A DNA stretch of 64,000 nt from Lacticaseibacillus kribbianus (GTDB lineage: Bacteria > Bacillota > Bacilli > Lactobacillales > Lactobacillaceae), in assembly GCF_020180945.1 (NCBI RefSeq), contig NZ_JAIPUL010000001.1:62001-126000 (forward strand). The letters are read 5' to 3'. The position numbers and the translations under genes were made by a program. Positions within the stretch are counted from its first letter, which is position 1. Each line of letters opens with the position of its first letter. Below the pieces are notes generated by a model that was given only the letters and a program-made list of their open reading frames with translations, searched no databases and had not been told where the DNA came from. Positions 34,512 through 42,622 of the stretch are shown one piece after another.

Positions 34512-35747
34512 ATGAGTTCATGGAAGAAAGTTCTGCTGGGGAGCGTCACCATTGTGTCCGCTTTGGCCCTTGTTGCCTGTGGGAAGGGCAGCACGTCCAA
34601 CGACACGGCCAAGAAGACGACCACACCGGCCGTGGCCGGCACGGTCAAGCTGTGGGTCGACACCACCAAGGTACCTTACTACAAGGACATCGTGAAGGAC
34701 TTCAACAAGAAGTACCCTAAGGTCAAGGTTACCGTAACCCAAAGCCCGAACGGCTCCGCCAACGCCAAGACCGACGTCGGTAAGGACCCGAGCAAGGCCG
34801 CCGATGTCTTCGAAGTGCCGAACGACCAGCTGGGCTCCATGGCCGATCAGGGCTACATCAACCCGCTGTCGCCGACCGCCGAAAAGACCGTGAAGTCCGA
34901 CATGGTGCAGGCCGCCGCGGACGGCGTGACCTGGAAAGGTAAGATGTACGGCTACCCGACCTCACAGCAGGCCCAGACCTTGTACTACAACAAGTCCAAG
35001 CTCACCGAGGACGACGTGAAGTCCTGGGACACCCTGACCAAGAAGGGCGTGCTCGCGACCGACTTCACCAACGCCTACAACTTCTACCCTGTGTTCCTGT
35101 CCGCCGGTACCTACCTGTACGGTAAGGATGGCGAAACGCTGAAGGGCACCGACGTCAACTCCGACAAGGGTGTGGCCGCGATGACCTGGTTCGCCCAGCA
35201 AAAGGCCAACAAGGGCGTGATGCAGACCAGTAACGCCTTGAACCAGCTGAAGTCCGGTAACGCAGCTGCCATCCTCGACGGCCCTTGGGACGCCGCTAAC
35301 ATCAAGAAGATCCTGGGCGAAAACTTCGCCGTTGCGCCGTACCCGACCATCAACGTCGGCGGCAAGGAAGTCCAGATGCAGGCCTTCCTCGGGATTGGGT
35401 GCTTCGCCGTTAACTCCCACACCGCAACCAAGAACCAGAAGGCTGCCGCAACGCTGGCCGACTTCGTGACCAACAAGGCGTCCCAGCTGGTGGTTTACAA
35501 GAACTCCGGCGCCATCCCGGTTGACAAGTCCGCCCAGGCCGACAGCACCGTTGCCGCCGACCCAGTGGCCAAGGCCGTGATCACGATGAGCGATACCGGC
35601 TACTCCACCATCATGCCGAAGATGACCCAGATGGCCACCTTCTGGAACCTGTCCGCGCCACTGATCAACGGTGCCTACAACGGCTCCATCAAGTCCGCCC
35701 AGTACGCAGATAAGCTGCAGACCTTCGTGGACGCGATTTCCAAGTAA
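34512..35747 (+). CDS. malE: Maltodextrin-binding lipoprotein
   Basis: Extracellular solute-binding protein of the maltose/maltodextrin ABC importer, 411 residues, SBP family 1. The N-terminus SSWKKVLLGSVTIVSALALV ends in the lipobox VAC with the lipidated cysteine followed by GKGS. The mature domain shows the MalE pattern (LWVDTTKVPYYKDIVKDFNK; GSMADQGYINPL; ILDGPWDAANI). ATG 34512 follows GGGGAGG. A structured repeat array begins at its stop codon and separates it from malF by 424 bases. Confidence 0.93.
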   Translation: MSSWKKVLLGSVTIVSALALVACGKGSTSNDTAKKTTTPAVAGTVKLWVDTTKVPYYKDIVKDFNKKYPKVKVTVTQSPNGSANAKTDVGKDPSKAADVFEVPNDQLGSMADQGYINPLSPTAEKTVKSDMVQAAADGVTWKGKMYGYPTSQQAQTLYYNKSKLTEDDVKSWDTLTKKGVLATDFTNAYNFYPVFLSAGTYLYGKDGETLKGTDVNSDKGVAAMTWFAQQKANKGVMQTSNALNQLKSGNAAAILDGPWDAANIKKILGENFAVAPYPTINVGGKEVQMQAFLGIGCFAVNSHTATKNQKAAATLADFVTNKASQLVVYKNSGAIPVDKSAQADSTVAADPVAKAVITMSDTGYSTIMPKMTQMATFWNLSAPLINGAYNGSIKSAQYADKLQTFVDAISK

Positions 35748-36035
35748 CCAGAGCGGACGGGGCGCATTTAGCCGGTCGGCTAGCGTAAGACTTGCACTTG
35801 GGCCGTACTTTGGCCCGAGGGCAAGTCTTAGCTAGACGAACCGGCGTAGCCCCGCGGAGCTCGACGATGACCAGAGCGGAGCGGGGTGCACCTAGCGGGA
35901 CGACTAGCGTAGCGCTGGTGCTTGGGCCGCACTTGGGCCCAAACACTGGTGCGAGATAGGCGCTCCCGCGTAGCCCCGCGGAGCTCGACGATAACCAGAG
36001 CGGAGCGGGGTGCACCTAGCCGGTCGCGCCTCCGC
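35747..36035 (+). repeat. Family-1 structured repeat array between malE and malF (two full units, one truncated)
   Basis: Units begin ACCAGAGCGG at 35747, 35870 and 35994, a period of 123-124 bases; the third breaks off after about 40 bases. The array starts at the last base of the malE stop codon. In unit 1 the central stem is AAGACTTGC..GGCC / GGCC..GCAAGTCTT around GTACTT; in unit 2 a different but again complementary stem surrounds GCACTT. Outer arms also covary (GCCGGT/ACCGGC versus GCGGGA/TCCCGC). No gene lies in 35748-36171. Confidence 0.88.
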
Positions 36036-36171
36036 TCAAGCCTCACCCGCATCACATCACCAAAGCTCCCAGCTCGTGTCGTCCACTGCGGTGGGCGGCA
36101 CCATGGTAGGCGCTTTGCAACCGGCAAGCCCGGCGTCACACCGGCCCAGATGGTCAATTGGAGGGAGATAT

Positions 36172-37530
36172 ATGTTCAAACGCAAGAGAAAATCACCGAA
36201 CGCGGTGAGCTACAAGGAAGTGTGGCAAAAGGGCGACCCAAGCTTCAAGCTCTCATTCATCGTCATGGGGGCCGCCCAGCTGGCGCACAAGCAGTGGGCC
36301 AAGGGCATCGCGTTCCTCGGCCTGCAGGTGGCCTTCATCGTCTGGCTGATTGCCAGCGGCATCAGTGCGCTGATGATGCTCAGCAACCTGGGCGAGATCA
36401 AGTCCAAGCAGGTCGTGTTCGACGACGCGCAGGGGGTTTACCTGACCAAGCTGCCGGATAACTCGGTGGTCATCCTGCTGTTCGGCGTCCTGGCCGTGCT
36501 GGTGGTCGTCGCCATGATCGGCCTGTACATCGCAAGCCTGCGTTCGACCAAAAAGCTCTACACGCAGATTAAGCTCGGCGAGCCGGTGCCGACCAACCGC
36601 GAGGAACTGAAGAGCCTGCTGGACACGCGGCTTCACAGCACGCTTTTGGCCATTCCGATCATCGGCATCGTGCTGTTCACCATCCTGCCGACGCTGTACA
36701 TGATTTCCATGGCGTTCACCAACTACGATGGCAAGCACCCGATCGGCTTTTCCTGGACCGGCTTCAAGGCGTTCGGCAACGTCCTGACCGGCGACCTGGC
36801 CGGCACCTTCTTCCCGGTGCTGGGCTGGACGCTGGTCTGGGCGGTCGCGGCCACGGTCACCACGTTCTTCTTCGGGGTGCTCCTGGCGATGCTGATCGAG
36901 TCCAAGGGCATCAAGCACAAGGGCTTTTGGCGGACCATTTTCGTCATCGTCTACGCGGTGCCGCAGTTCGTGTCGCTGCTGATGATGGCCCAGTTCCTGG
37001 ACCTGCAGGGGCCCTTGAACAACCTGCTGCTTGACTGGCACCTGATCTCGGCGCCGATCAACTTCATCGGCGCGTCGGCCAACTCGCTGGTCGCGCGGAT
37101 CACGGTCATCGTGGTCAACATGTGGATCGGGATTCCGGTGTCGATGCTGGTGTCCACGGCGATCATCCAGAACCTGCCGGAGGACCAGATCGAGGCGGCC
37201 CGCATGGACGGCGCCTCGCCGTTCCAGGTGTTCCGCTCCATCACGTTCCCGCAGATCCTGTTCGTGATGTCGCCGGCCTTGATCCAGCAGTTCATCGGCA
37301 ACATCAACAACTTCAACGTGATTTACCTGTTGACCGGTGGCTACCCGATGAACAACAACTACAACGGCGCCGGCGACACCGACCTCTTGGTGACCTGGCT
37401 GTACAACTTGGTGTTCGGCCAGACGCAGCGGTACAACGCGTCGGCGGTGCTCGGCATCCTGATCTTCATCCTGAGCGCCACGTTCTCGCTGATCGCGTAC
37501 CGGCGCACCAACGCCTTTAAGGAGGGTTAA
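36172..37530 (+). CDS. malF: Maltodextrin ABC transporter permease MalF
   Basis: Integral membrane permease of the importer, 452 residues. The N-terminal 180 residues include a lysine-rich cytoplasmic tail and early membrane helices (about 25-70 and 95-115), as in Gram-positive MalF/GanP proteins. The binding-protein-dependent permease core follows, with its EAA loop EAARMDGASPFQVFRSITFP near residue 345. ATG 36172 lies behind GGAGGGAG. malG follows after two bases. Confidence 0.93.
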   Translation: MFKRKRKSPNAVSYKEVWQKGDPSFKLSFIVMGAAQLAHKQWAKGIAFLGLQVAFIVWLIASGISALMMLSNLGEIKSKQVVFDDAQGVYLTKLPDNSVVILLFGVLAVLVVVAMIGLYIASLRSTKKLYTQIKLGEPVPTNREELKSLLDTRLHSTLLAIPIIGIVLFTILPTLYMISMAFTNYDGKHPIGFSWTGFKAFGNVLTGDLAGTFFPVLGWTLVWAVAATVTTFFFGVLLAMLIESKGIKHKGFWRTIFVIVYAVPQFVSLLMMAQFLDLQGPLNNLLLDWHLISAPINFIGASANSLVARITVIVVNMWIGIPVSMLVSTAIIQNLPEDQIEAARMDGASPFQVFRSITFPQILFVMSPALIQQFIGNINNFNVIYLLTGGYPMNNNYNGAGDTDLLVTWLYNLVFGQTQRYNASAVLGILIFILSATFSLIAYRRTNAFKEG

Positions 37531-37532
37531 CC

Positions 37533-38390
37533 ATGAATTCCTATCGTGCTAAAAGGCGGCTGTCCCTGATTCTCCGCTATGCGCTGTTGATCTTCCTGGC
37601 GCTGGTGTGGATTTTCCCCATCATTTGGATCGTTTTGGCCAGCTTCTCGTACAACGACACCGGCTTCGTTTCCACCATCTGGCCGGAGCAGTTCACGCTG
37701 CAAAACTACATCGGGATTTTCACTAGCTCGCAATTCCCGTTCGTCTACTGGATTCGCAACACGCTGTTCGTCTCGCTGGTGACCACGGTGCTGTCGACCT
37801 TCGTCACGGTCTGCGTGGCCTACGCGCTGTCGCGCCTGCGCTTCCACTTCCGCAAGCCGTTCCTGCAGATCGCGCTGATCCTCGGGATGTTCCCTGGCTT
37901 CATGTCGATGATCGCCCTGTACTACATCCTCAAAAACTTCAACATGCTGAACCTCGGCGGCCTGATTCTGGTCTACGTCGGCGGGGCGGGGCTAGGGTTC
38001 TACATCGCCAAGGGCTTCTTCGACACGATTCCCGTCGCCATCGACGAGGCGGCGATCATGGACGGGGCGACCAAGTGGCAGGTGTTCCTGCACATCGGGC
38101 TGCCGATGTCGCGGCCGATCATCGTGTACACGGCGCTGACCGCGTTCATCGGGCCTTGGATCGACTTCATCTTCTCCGGGATCATCCTGAGCTCGTCGGG
38201 TAACGCGAAGGACTACACCATCGCGTACGGCCTGTACAACATGCTGCACAGCACGCGCGGGGCGTCGACCACGTACTTCACCCAGTTCATCGCCGGGTGT
38301 GTGATCATCGCCATCCCGATCACGATCCTGTTCGTCATCATGCAGAAGTTCTACGTCAACGGCATCACCGCCGGGGCGGACAAGGGCTAG
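37533..38390 (+). CDS. malG: Maltodextrin ABC transporter permease MalG
   Basis: Second permease of the importer, 285 residues with six predicted helices. The EAA loop is DEAAIMDGATKWQVFLHIGLP without its last residue shown (near residues 171-190), which docks the ATPase. ATG 37533 follows AAGGAGG that overlaps the malF stop. No MsmK/MalK-type ATPase gene is in the window, so the energy subunit must be encoded elsewhere, as is common for shared ATPases in Firmicutes. The terminator that should follow is split by an IS. Confidence 0.93.
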   Translation: MNSYRAKRRLSLILRYALLIFLALVWIFPIIWIVLASFSYNDTGFVSTIWPEQFTLQNYIGIFTSSQFPFVYWIRNTLFVSLVTTVLSTFVTVCVAYALSRLRFHFRKPFLQIALILGMFPGFMSMIALYYILKNFNMLNLGGLILVYVGGAGLGFYIAKGFFDTIPVAIDEAAIMDGATKWQVFLHIGLPMSRPIIVYTALTAFIGPWIDFIFSGIILSSSGNAKDYTIAYGLYNMLHSTRGASTTYFTQFIAGCVIIAIPITILFVIMQKFYVNGITAGADKG

Positions 38391-38489
38391 AAACTGATTT
38401 CAGCAAACAAAAGGCGTTCGAGTGGCGAATGAAAGTGAAGTGCCCTACAATTGTTAGACAAGAAGTCTAACGATTGTGGGGCTTTTCTT

Positions 38490-39026
38490 ATGACTAAATA
38501 CAGTAGTGAATTTAAAATCAGGGTTGTCTCCAGGTATCTTAAGGGTGGCATAAGCTATAAAAATCTGTGCACAGAGTTTGGAATACCCCATGCCAGAATC
38601 GTCCAAACTTGGGTTAATCAGGCTAAGGCTCATGGCCTCGATTCTCTAAAAGTTAAGCATACAAACGTTGAATACTCCCAAACATTCAAGATTGCAGTGG
38701 TAGAGTATGTGCATACACATCAAATAAGTCGTGCGCAAACTGCGGCTCATTTCGGCATCTCACCCAGCCAGGTCAATTCTTGGTATCGCATCGTGAGAGA
38801 TCAAGGGGTGGCTGGATTGCGCACTACTCAAAAAGGGAGACCAGCCATGGGTAAGCACAAGAAAATCAAACCAATCAAGAAACTTGAGCCGACGCAGGAA
38901 GAGAAGTACCAACAGGAGATTCTGGAACTCAAAAGCAAGCTTCACGAGGCAGAGCTGGATCGTGATATTTTAAAAGCACTCGCGACCCTGACGAAGAACT
39001 CACCGAAGCACTCTCAGCAAAAGTGA
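38490..39026 (+). CDS. IS3-family transposase OrfA
   Basis: DNA-binding subunit, 178 residues, with two helix-turn-helix regions (KIRVVSRYLKGGISYKNLC and ISRAQTAAHFGISPSQVNSW), a basic stretch and a C-terminal coiled coil (YQQEILELKSKLHEAELDRD) typical of the leucine zipper of OrfA. The in-frame ATG at 38490 has the best context (TTTTCTT ATG, no strong site). Its last codons CAA AAG TGA contain an A-AAA-G slippery run at 39019-39023. Confidence 0.93.
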   Translation: MTKYSSEFKIRVVSRYLKGGISYKNLCTEFGIPHARIVQTWVNQAKAHGLDSLKVKHTNVEYSQTFKIAVVEYVHTHQISRAQTAAHFGISPSQVNSWYRIVRDQGVAGLRTTQKGRPAMGKHKKIKPIKKLEPTQEEKYQQEILELKSKLHEAELDRDILKALATLTKNSPKHSQQK

Positions 39027-39886
39027 AGGCGGGCATCGTTACCTCGTTGAGGTCGCGCTATGGTTTTCAAGAGCTGCTTAGGCAACTCAAGTTGCCTCGA
39101 GCAACGTACTATGATCGCCTTAAGCGGGATAAGAAGGCCGACAAGTACGCTGAGATTAAGAAGTTCATCAAGCGGGTCTACTACGATTCTAGGGAGACGT
39201 ACGGTTACCGGCGGATTCATGATGAAGCGTTGAAGCACGGGTTTCATTATGCCGAGGAGACGATTCGACGTCTGATGAGCGACATGGGCTTGAAAGTGAC
39301 GATTTACTCCAAACACACGGCCAAGTACCACTCATACAAAGGCACGGTTGGTAATATCGTCCCCAATATCTTGAAGCAACATTTTGGCGCGAAACAGCCG
39401 CTCACCGTCCTTCACACCGATGTCACCCAGGTTCGGCTCTATAACGGCGAATGGGGTTACATCTCGTCGATTACCGATGAGGCTAGTCGCGAAGTCCTCG
39501 CCACCATTGTCAGTGCCTCACCAAATAAGGCGCTTATCCAAGCGACGCTTGACGAACTCAAACATCATCTCAAAGCAGGAGTACGACCGATTCTTCACTC
39601 TGATCAAGGCTGGCAGTATCAGATGCCAGACTATCAGCAGCGCCTGAAGGACATGAACATTGTTCAGAGCATGTCACGCAAGGGCAACTGCCATGATAAT
39701 GCGCCAATTGAAAGCTTCTTCAACCTGATGAAGCGCGAGTGCCTGAATCGTTATCGGATTGATGACCTTGCCAGCCTGCGCCAGCTGGTGAACGGCTACG
39801 TTGATTGGTTCAACAATGCCAGAATCTCGAGAACCAAAAATGGCCTGACCCCAGTCGCGTACCGGGAACAGGCCATGATTGCTTGA
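39023..39886 (+). CDS. IS3-family transposase OrfB (DDE integrase core)
   Basis: Catalytic subunit, about 287 residues. HTH_21-type region (DSRETYGYRRIHDEALKHG) near residue 55, then the rve integrase core: first aspartate in HTDVTQ, second in HSDQGWQY and glutamate in NAPIESFF. It is in the -1 frame relative to OrfA, overlapping by four bases. It is probably made as an OrfAB fusion by slippage at A-AAA-G rather than from the GTG shown, which has no ribosome site. Confidence 0.94.
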   Translation: MKAGIVTSLRSRYGFQELLRQLKLPRATYYDRLKRDKKADKYAEIKKFIKRVYYDSRETYGYRRIHDEALKHGFHYAEETIRRLMSDMGLKVTIYSKHTAKYHSYKGTVGNIVPNILKQHFGAKQPLTVLHTDVTQVRLYNGEWGYISSITDEASREVLATIVSASPNKALIQATLDELKHHLKAGVRPILHSDQGWQYQMPDYQQRLKDMNIVQSMSRKGNCHDNAPIESFFNLMKRECLNRYRIDDLASLRQLVNGYVDWFNNARISRTKNGLTPVAYREQAMIA

Positions 39887-40014
39887 TTCAAAATTGAACT
39901 TGTCTAACTTTTCTATTGCACTTCAAAGTCACCTCGGACGCCTTTTGTGGGGGATATGTGGGGATGAGATCGCTGAATCGCGTTGATTGTGGTGACACGG
40001 TGCGATCTGTCGCG

Positions 40015-40212
40015 TCCCGTAGTGCCAGCGCTGCGCTCGGCACCGAGCGGCACGGGGCAGCGCGGGCGCAGTTCGCTCCGCTTCGCGCCATCGACGAGCT
40101 ACGCGGGGCAACGCGGCCGCAGCTTGCGACGCATCGGCACTCGAAGCAAAGAACGCTTCAAGCACCGGCGCTAGGCAATCTGTCCCGCTAAGTTCGCCCC
40201 GCTGCGCTCCGG
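40015..40212 (-). repeat. Degenerate family-1 repeat before the LacI-type gene
   Basis: Minus-strand orientation. The right edge reads TCCCGCTAAGTTCGCCCCGC (the head of the unit). The tail GAGCTACGCGGGGCAACGCGG is at about 40097-40117, with a CTCGAAGC/GCTTCAAG hairpin between. A second, more decayed fragment lies to the left. Edges are approximate. No gene is present in 39887-40281. Confidence 0.6.
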
Positions 40213-40281
40213 ACCTATTTTCCCCCTTCGGAATAGTTGACGTGCTACAATTGAATTAGCATTGGGATAGGGAGTGACGCA

Positions 40282-41235
40282 ATGGTTACGTTATCGGATG
40301 TTGCCAAGCAGGCGAACGTCTCCAAGATGACCGTCTCGCGGGTGATCAACCACCCCGAGCAGGTGACGGCCGAGCTGCGCGGGCTGGTCGAGGCCGCGAT
40401 GAAGACGCTGGATTACCGGCCCAACAGCGCGGCCAAGGCGCTGGCCAACAACCGCACGAACGTGGTGAAGTTCCTGATTCTCGAAGACATCGACACCACC
40501 GAGCCGTACTACATGAACCTGCTGTTCGGCATCGCCAAGGGGCTGGACCGCGAGCAGTACGCGCTGCAGCTGATCACCGACCGCGCACGGCTTGACGTCG
40601 GCGGGGCGGACGGCTACCTGATCACCGGTGCGCGCACCAAGGACCAGCCCTGGCTGGATCAGCTGCAAAAACCGCTGGTGCTGTTCGGCGAGAACCGCTA
40701 CGGCTATGACTTCATCGACACCGACAACAAACTGGGCACGCAGCAGGCGACCGAGTACGCGCTGGCCAAAAACTACCAGTCGCTGATTTTCATCGGCATC
40801 GACGTCAAGGAGCCCTTCGAGTACTCGCGCGAGGCCGGCTACATCAACACGCTGCAGAAGAATCGCCAGGTGCCGCGCATTCACCGCATGGCCAACCACA
40901 GCCACGCGTCCCAGCAGTTCATCGCCGAGAACTGGCGCAAGTTCGCGCGCAACACCTGCTTCATCTGCGCCTCCGATCGTCTGGCCATCGGCGTGGTGCG
41001 GGCGATTGCGGCCCTCGGCGGCCGCATCCCGGAGGACTTCGGCGTCATCGGCTTCGACGGCGTGTTCCTGGACCAGGTCTCCAACCCCAAGCTCACCACT
41101 GTCCAACAGCAGGTGCCGGTGATCGGCGAGCACCTGGCGCGGATGCTGCTGTCCAAAATCGCCCAAAGCGGCGCCCAGCAAGGCGAGGTGCTGCTGACGC
41201 CGACCCTGGTGCCGCGGGGCACGACACGCGAGTAG
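40282..41235 (+). CDS. LacI-family regulator of the maltodextrin locus
   Basis: A 317-residue repressor. The LacI helix-turn-helix is TLSDVAKQANVSKMTVSRVI, with the hinge helix YRPNSAAKALANNRT near residues 45-60. The periplasmic-binding-like sensor domain follows (VIGFDGVFLDQV near 250). ATG 40282 follows AGGGAG. By position it is the likely maltose-responsive regulator (MalR type) of the genes at 27.8-38.4 kb; the sequence alone does not prove the ligand. A long terminator follows. Confidence 0.9.
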   Translation: MVTLSDVAKQANVSKMTVSRVINHPEQVTAELRGLVEAAMKTLDYRPNSAAKALANNRTNVVKFLILEDIDTTEPYYMNLLFGIAKGLDREQYALQLITDRARLDVGGADGYLITGARTKDQPWLDQLQKPLVLFGENRYGYDFIDTDNKLGTQQATEYALAKNYQSLIFIGIDVKEPFEYSREAGYINTLQKNRQVPRIHRMANHSHASQQFIAENWRKFARNTCFICASDRLAIGVVRAIAALGGRIPEDFGVIGFDGVFLDQVSNPKLTTVQQQVPVIGEHLARMLLSKIAQSGAQQGEVLLTPTLVPRGTTRE

Positions 41236-41260
41236 CGCAGCGCTCGGGCCTGAACGCACC

Positions 41261-41323
41261 AAAAAACGTCACGCGCCGCGGATTCTGTCTGGTTGACAGG
41301 AATCCGCGGCGCGTGGCGTTTTT
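41261..41323 (+). terminator. Long terminator after the LacI-type gene
   Basis: CACGCGCCGCGGATT and AATCCGCGGCGCGTG form the stem, extended inward by TGTC/GACA and outward to AAAAA/TTTTT. Confidence 0.95.
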
Positions 41324-41324
41324 G

Positions 41325-41817
41325 CTAGCGCCAGGCTCCGCCGCGCAACGGCGATTCGTCAAGCTAAGGCCGGTCACTGAGCCCAAGTGCGGCTCACTGC
41401 CCGGCCTTACGCTAGTCGATTGCCTAAGCCCGCGCGGCTTTGCCCTGGTAGCGTCAGGCTCCGCCGCGCAACGCGGGAGCGGCTAGCTTGCACTGGCGTC
41501 TGGGCCCAAGTGCGGCCCAACCGCCAGCGCCGCGCTACCCGTCCGGCTAAACCCGCGCGGCTCCGCCCTGGTATCGTCGGGCTTCGCCGCGCAACGCGGG
41601 AGCGGTTAGCTTGCACTGGCGCCTGGGCCCAAGTGCGGCCCAACCGCCAGCGCCGCGCTACCCGTCCGGCTAAACCCGCGCGGCTCCGCCCTGGTATCGT
41701 CGGGCTACGCCGCGCAACGCGGGAGCGGTTAGCTTGCACTGGCGCCTGGGCCCAAGTGCGGCCCAACCGCCAGCGCCGCGCTACCCGTCCCGCTAAGCCC
41801 GCGCGGCTCCGCCCTGG
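41325..41817 (-). repeat. Family-1 structured repeat array, four tandem 123-bp units
   Basis: Units start at 41325, 41448, 41571 and 41694, exactly 123 bases apart. Units 3 and 4 are almost identical, unit 2 close, and unit 1 clearly diverged. Each has, on the plus strand, a tail GTATCGTCGGGCT, an arm CGCGGGAGCGGTTAGC, a central stem GCACTGGCG..GGGCC / GGCCC..CGCCAGCGC, and the head CCCGCGCGGCTCCGCCCTGG. Unit 1 has different central arms (AAGGCCGG/CCGGCCTT) that still pair. The head ends six bases from the stop of the minus-strand gene at 41823. Confidence 0.92.
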
Positions 41818-41822
41818 TTTTG

Positions 41823-42395
41823 TTACTGAACCTGCTGGAAGATGCCCCACTTGAAGGCGGTCAGCAAAAGGCGCGTCGAGGCGTTGATGGCGACGATCAC
41901 CGCGTAGCAGCCGAGCAGGTGGACCAGGCCACGGCGCAGGTCGTGCAGGCGAAAGGCGCGGTAGACGATCTCAATGGCAAACACCGCCCCGATACCGTAG
42001 ACCAGGGTGTGCTGGCTTGCCAGCAGGGCCGGGCTGATTGTCGGGTTGAACCACTCCGGGTGCACGGATCCGCCGAGAAACAGGTACATGATCCAGCCGG
42101 TGTAGACAAACGAGGCCAAAAAGGCCAGCCAGCGGCCGACGCGGCTGAAGTTGAACAGCCGCGACTTGAACATCAAGAGGCCGGTGACCAACGGGTTGAA
42201 AATGAGCACCGGCAGCGCGGCCGCGGCAACCAGCACGACGAGCACCGGGCCGAGCGCGTTGCCGACCAGGCTGCCGACGGCGTCACCGCCAGCGCTTGAA
42301 TTGCCGGCGGAGGCGTAGTACTTGCCGCAGATCGGGCAGCCCTTGGGCCCGGAGCCCACCACATTGCCGCAGTAGGGACAAAGATCAGATTTCAT
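41823..42395 (-). CDS. Zinc-ribbon membrane protein
   Basis: A 190-residue protein. The N-terminal zinc ribbon has two CxxC pairs (CPYCG and CPICG, residues 6-25). A Gly/Ser-rich linker and four to five membrane helices follow (first at about residues 45-67). ATG 42395 follows GGGAGG. This is a common but uncharacterised Firmicutes design, zinc ribbon plus membrane domain. Its stop is six bases from the head of the repeat array. Confidence 0.8.
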   Translation of the reverse strand: MKSDLCPYCGNVVGSGPKGCPICGKYYASAGNSSAGGDAVGSLVGNALGPVLVVLVAAAALPVLIFNPLVTGLLMFKSRLFNFSRVGRWLAFLASFVYTGWIMYLFLGGSVHPEWFNPTISPALLASQHTLVYGIGAVFAIEIVYRAFRLHDLRRGLVHLLGCYAVIVAINASTRLLLTAFKWGIFQQVQ

Positions 42396-42587
42396 GTGAG
42401 TAACCCTCCCAGGTGCAGGCGTCGGCCGGCACCGTCTTTTGATTGCGCAGGCGAGGCGGAGTCGCCCGTCTTGCACGGCGCACAATGCGTCCATCATAGC
42501 ACTCGGGAAAGCAATCGGCGCCTGCTTTTTCCAAAAAAGGGGCTAACGCCGCCACTTAGCGTAATCTCTGGCAGGACGGAACAAAAA

Positions 42588-42613
42588 AAGCACTCGCATA
42601 ATCGCGAGTGCTT
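42588..42613 (-). terminator. Terminator after pepC
   Basis: AAGCACTCGC (42588-42597) and GCGAGTGCTT (42604-42613) pair perfectly; a T run follows on the minus strand. Confidence 0.93.
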
Positions 42614-42622
42614 CTGTGGTAC

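Larger units (their letters stand above)
38436..39925 (+). mobile_element. Intact IS3-family insertion sequence
   Basis: A 1490 bp element with 27-base imperfect terminal inverted repeats (TGAAGTGC...GTTAGACAAG at both ends, 22 of 27 matching) and a 3-base target duplication AAG (38433-38435 and 39926-39928). It encodes an OrfA and OrfB joined by a probable -1 frameshift. Its codon use is much less G/C-biased than the host genes. Intact ends and frames suggest a recent arrival, probably of the IS150 group. Confidence 0.93.
38407..39948 (+). terminator. malEFG terminator split by an insertion sequence
   Basis: The left arm ACAAAAGGCGTTCGAG (38407-38422) and the right arm CTCGGACGCCTTTTGT (39933-39948) are complementary over 16 positions (one G-U). 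Removing the IS and one target-site copy would restore a hairpin of terminator form just after malG. The IS therefore landed in the loop. Confidence 0.75.

Noticed and set aside
41325-41817. Possible CRISPR array or repeated-peptide gene
   Set aside because: The 123-base units are repeats over their full length with no short repeat plus unique spacer pattern and no cas genes. The open frames through them exist on both strands simply because 123 is divisible by three, and they lack ribosome sites.
42400-42590. tRNA or small RNA gene between the zinc-ribbon gene and pepC
   Set aside because: No cloverleaf or promoter-terminator pair beyond the pepC terminator was found; no tRNA or rRNA genes were recognised anywhere in the window.
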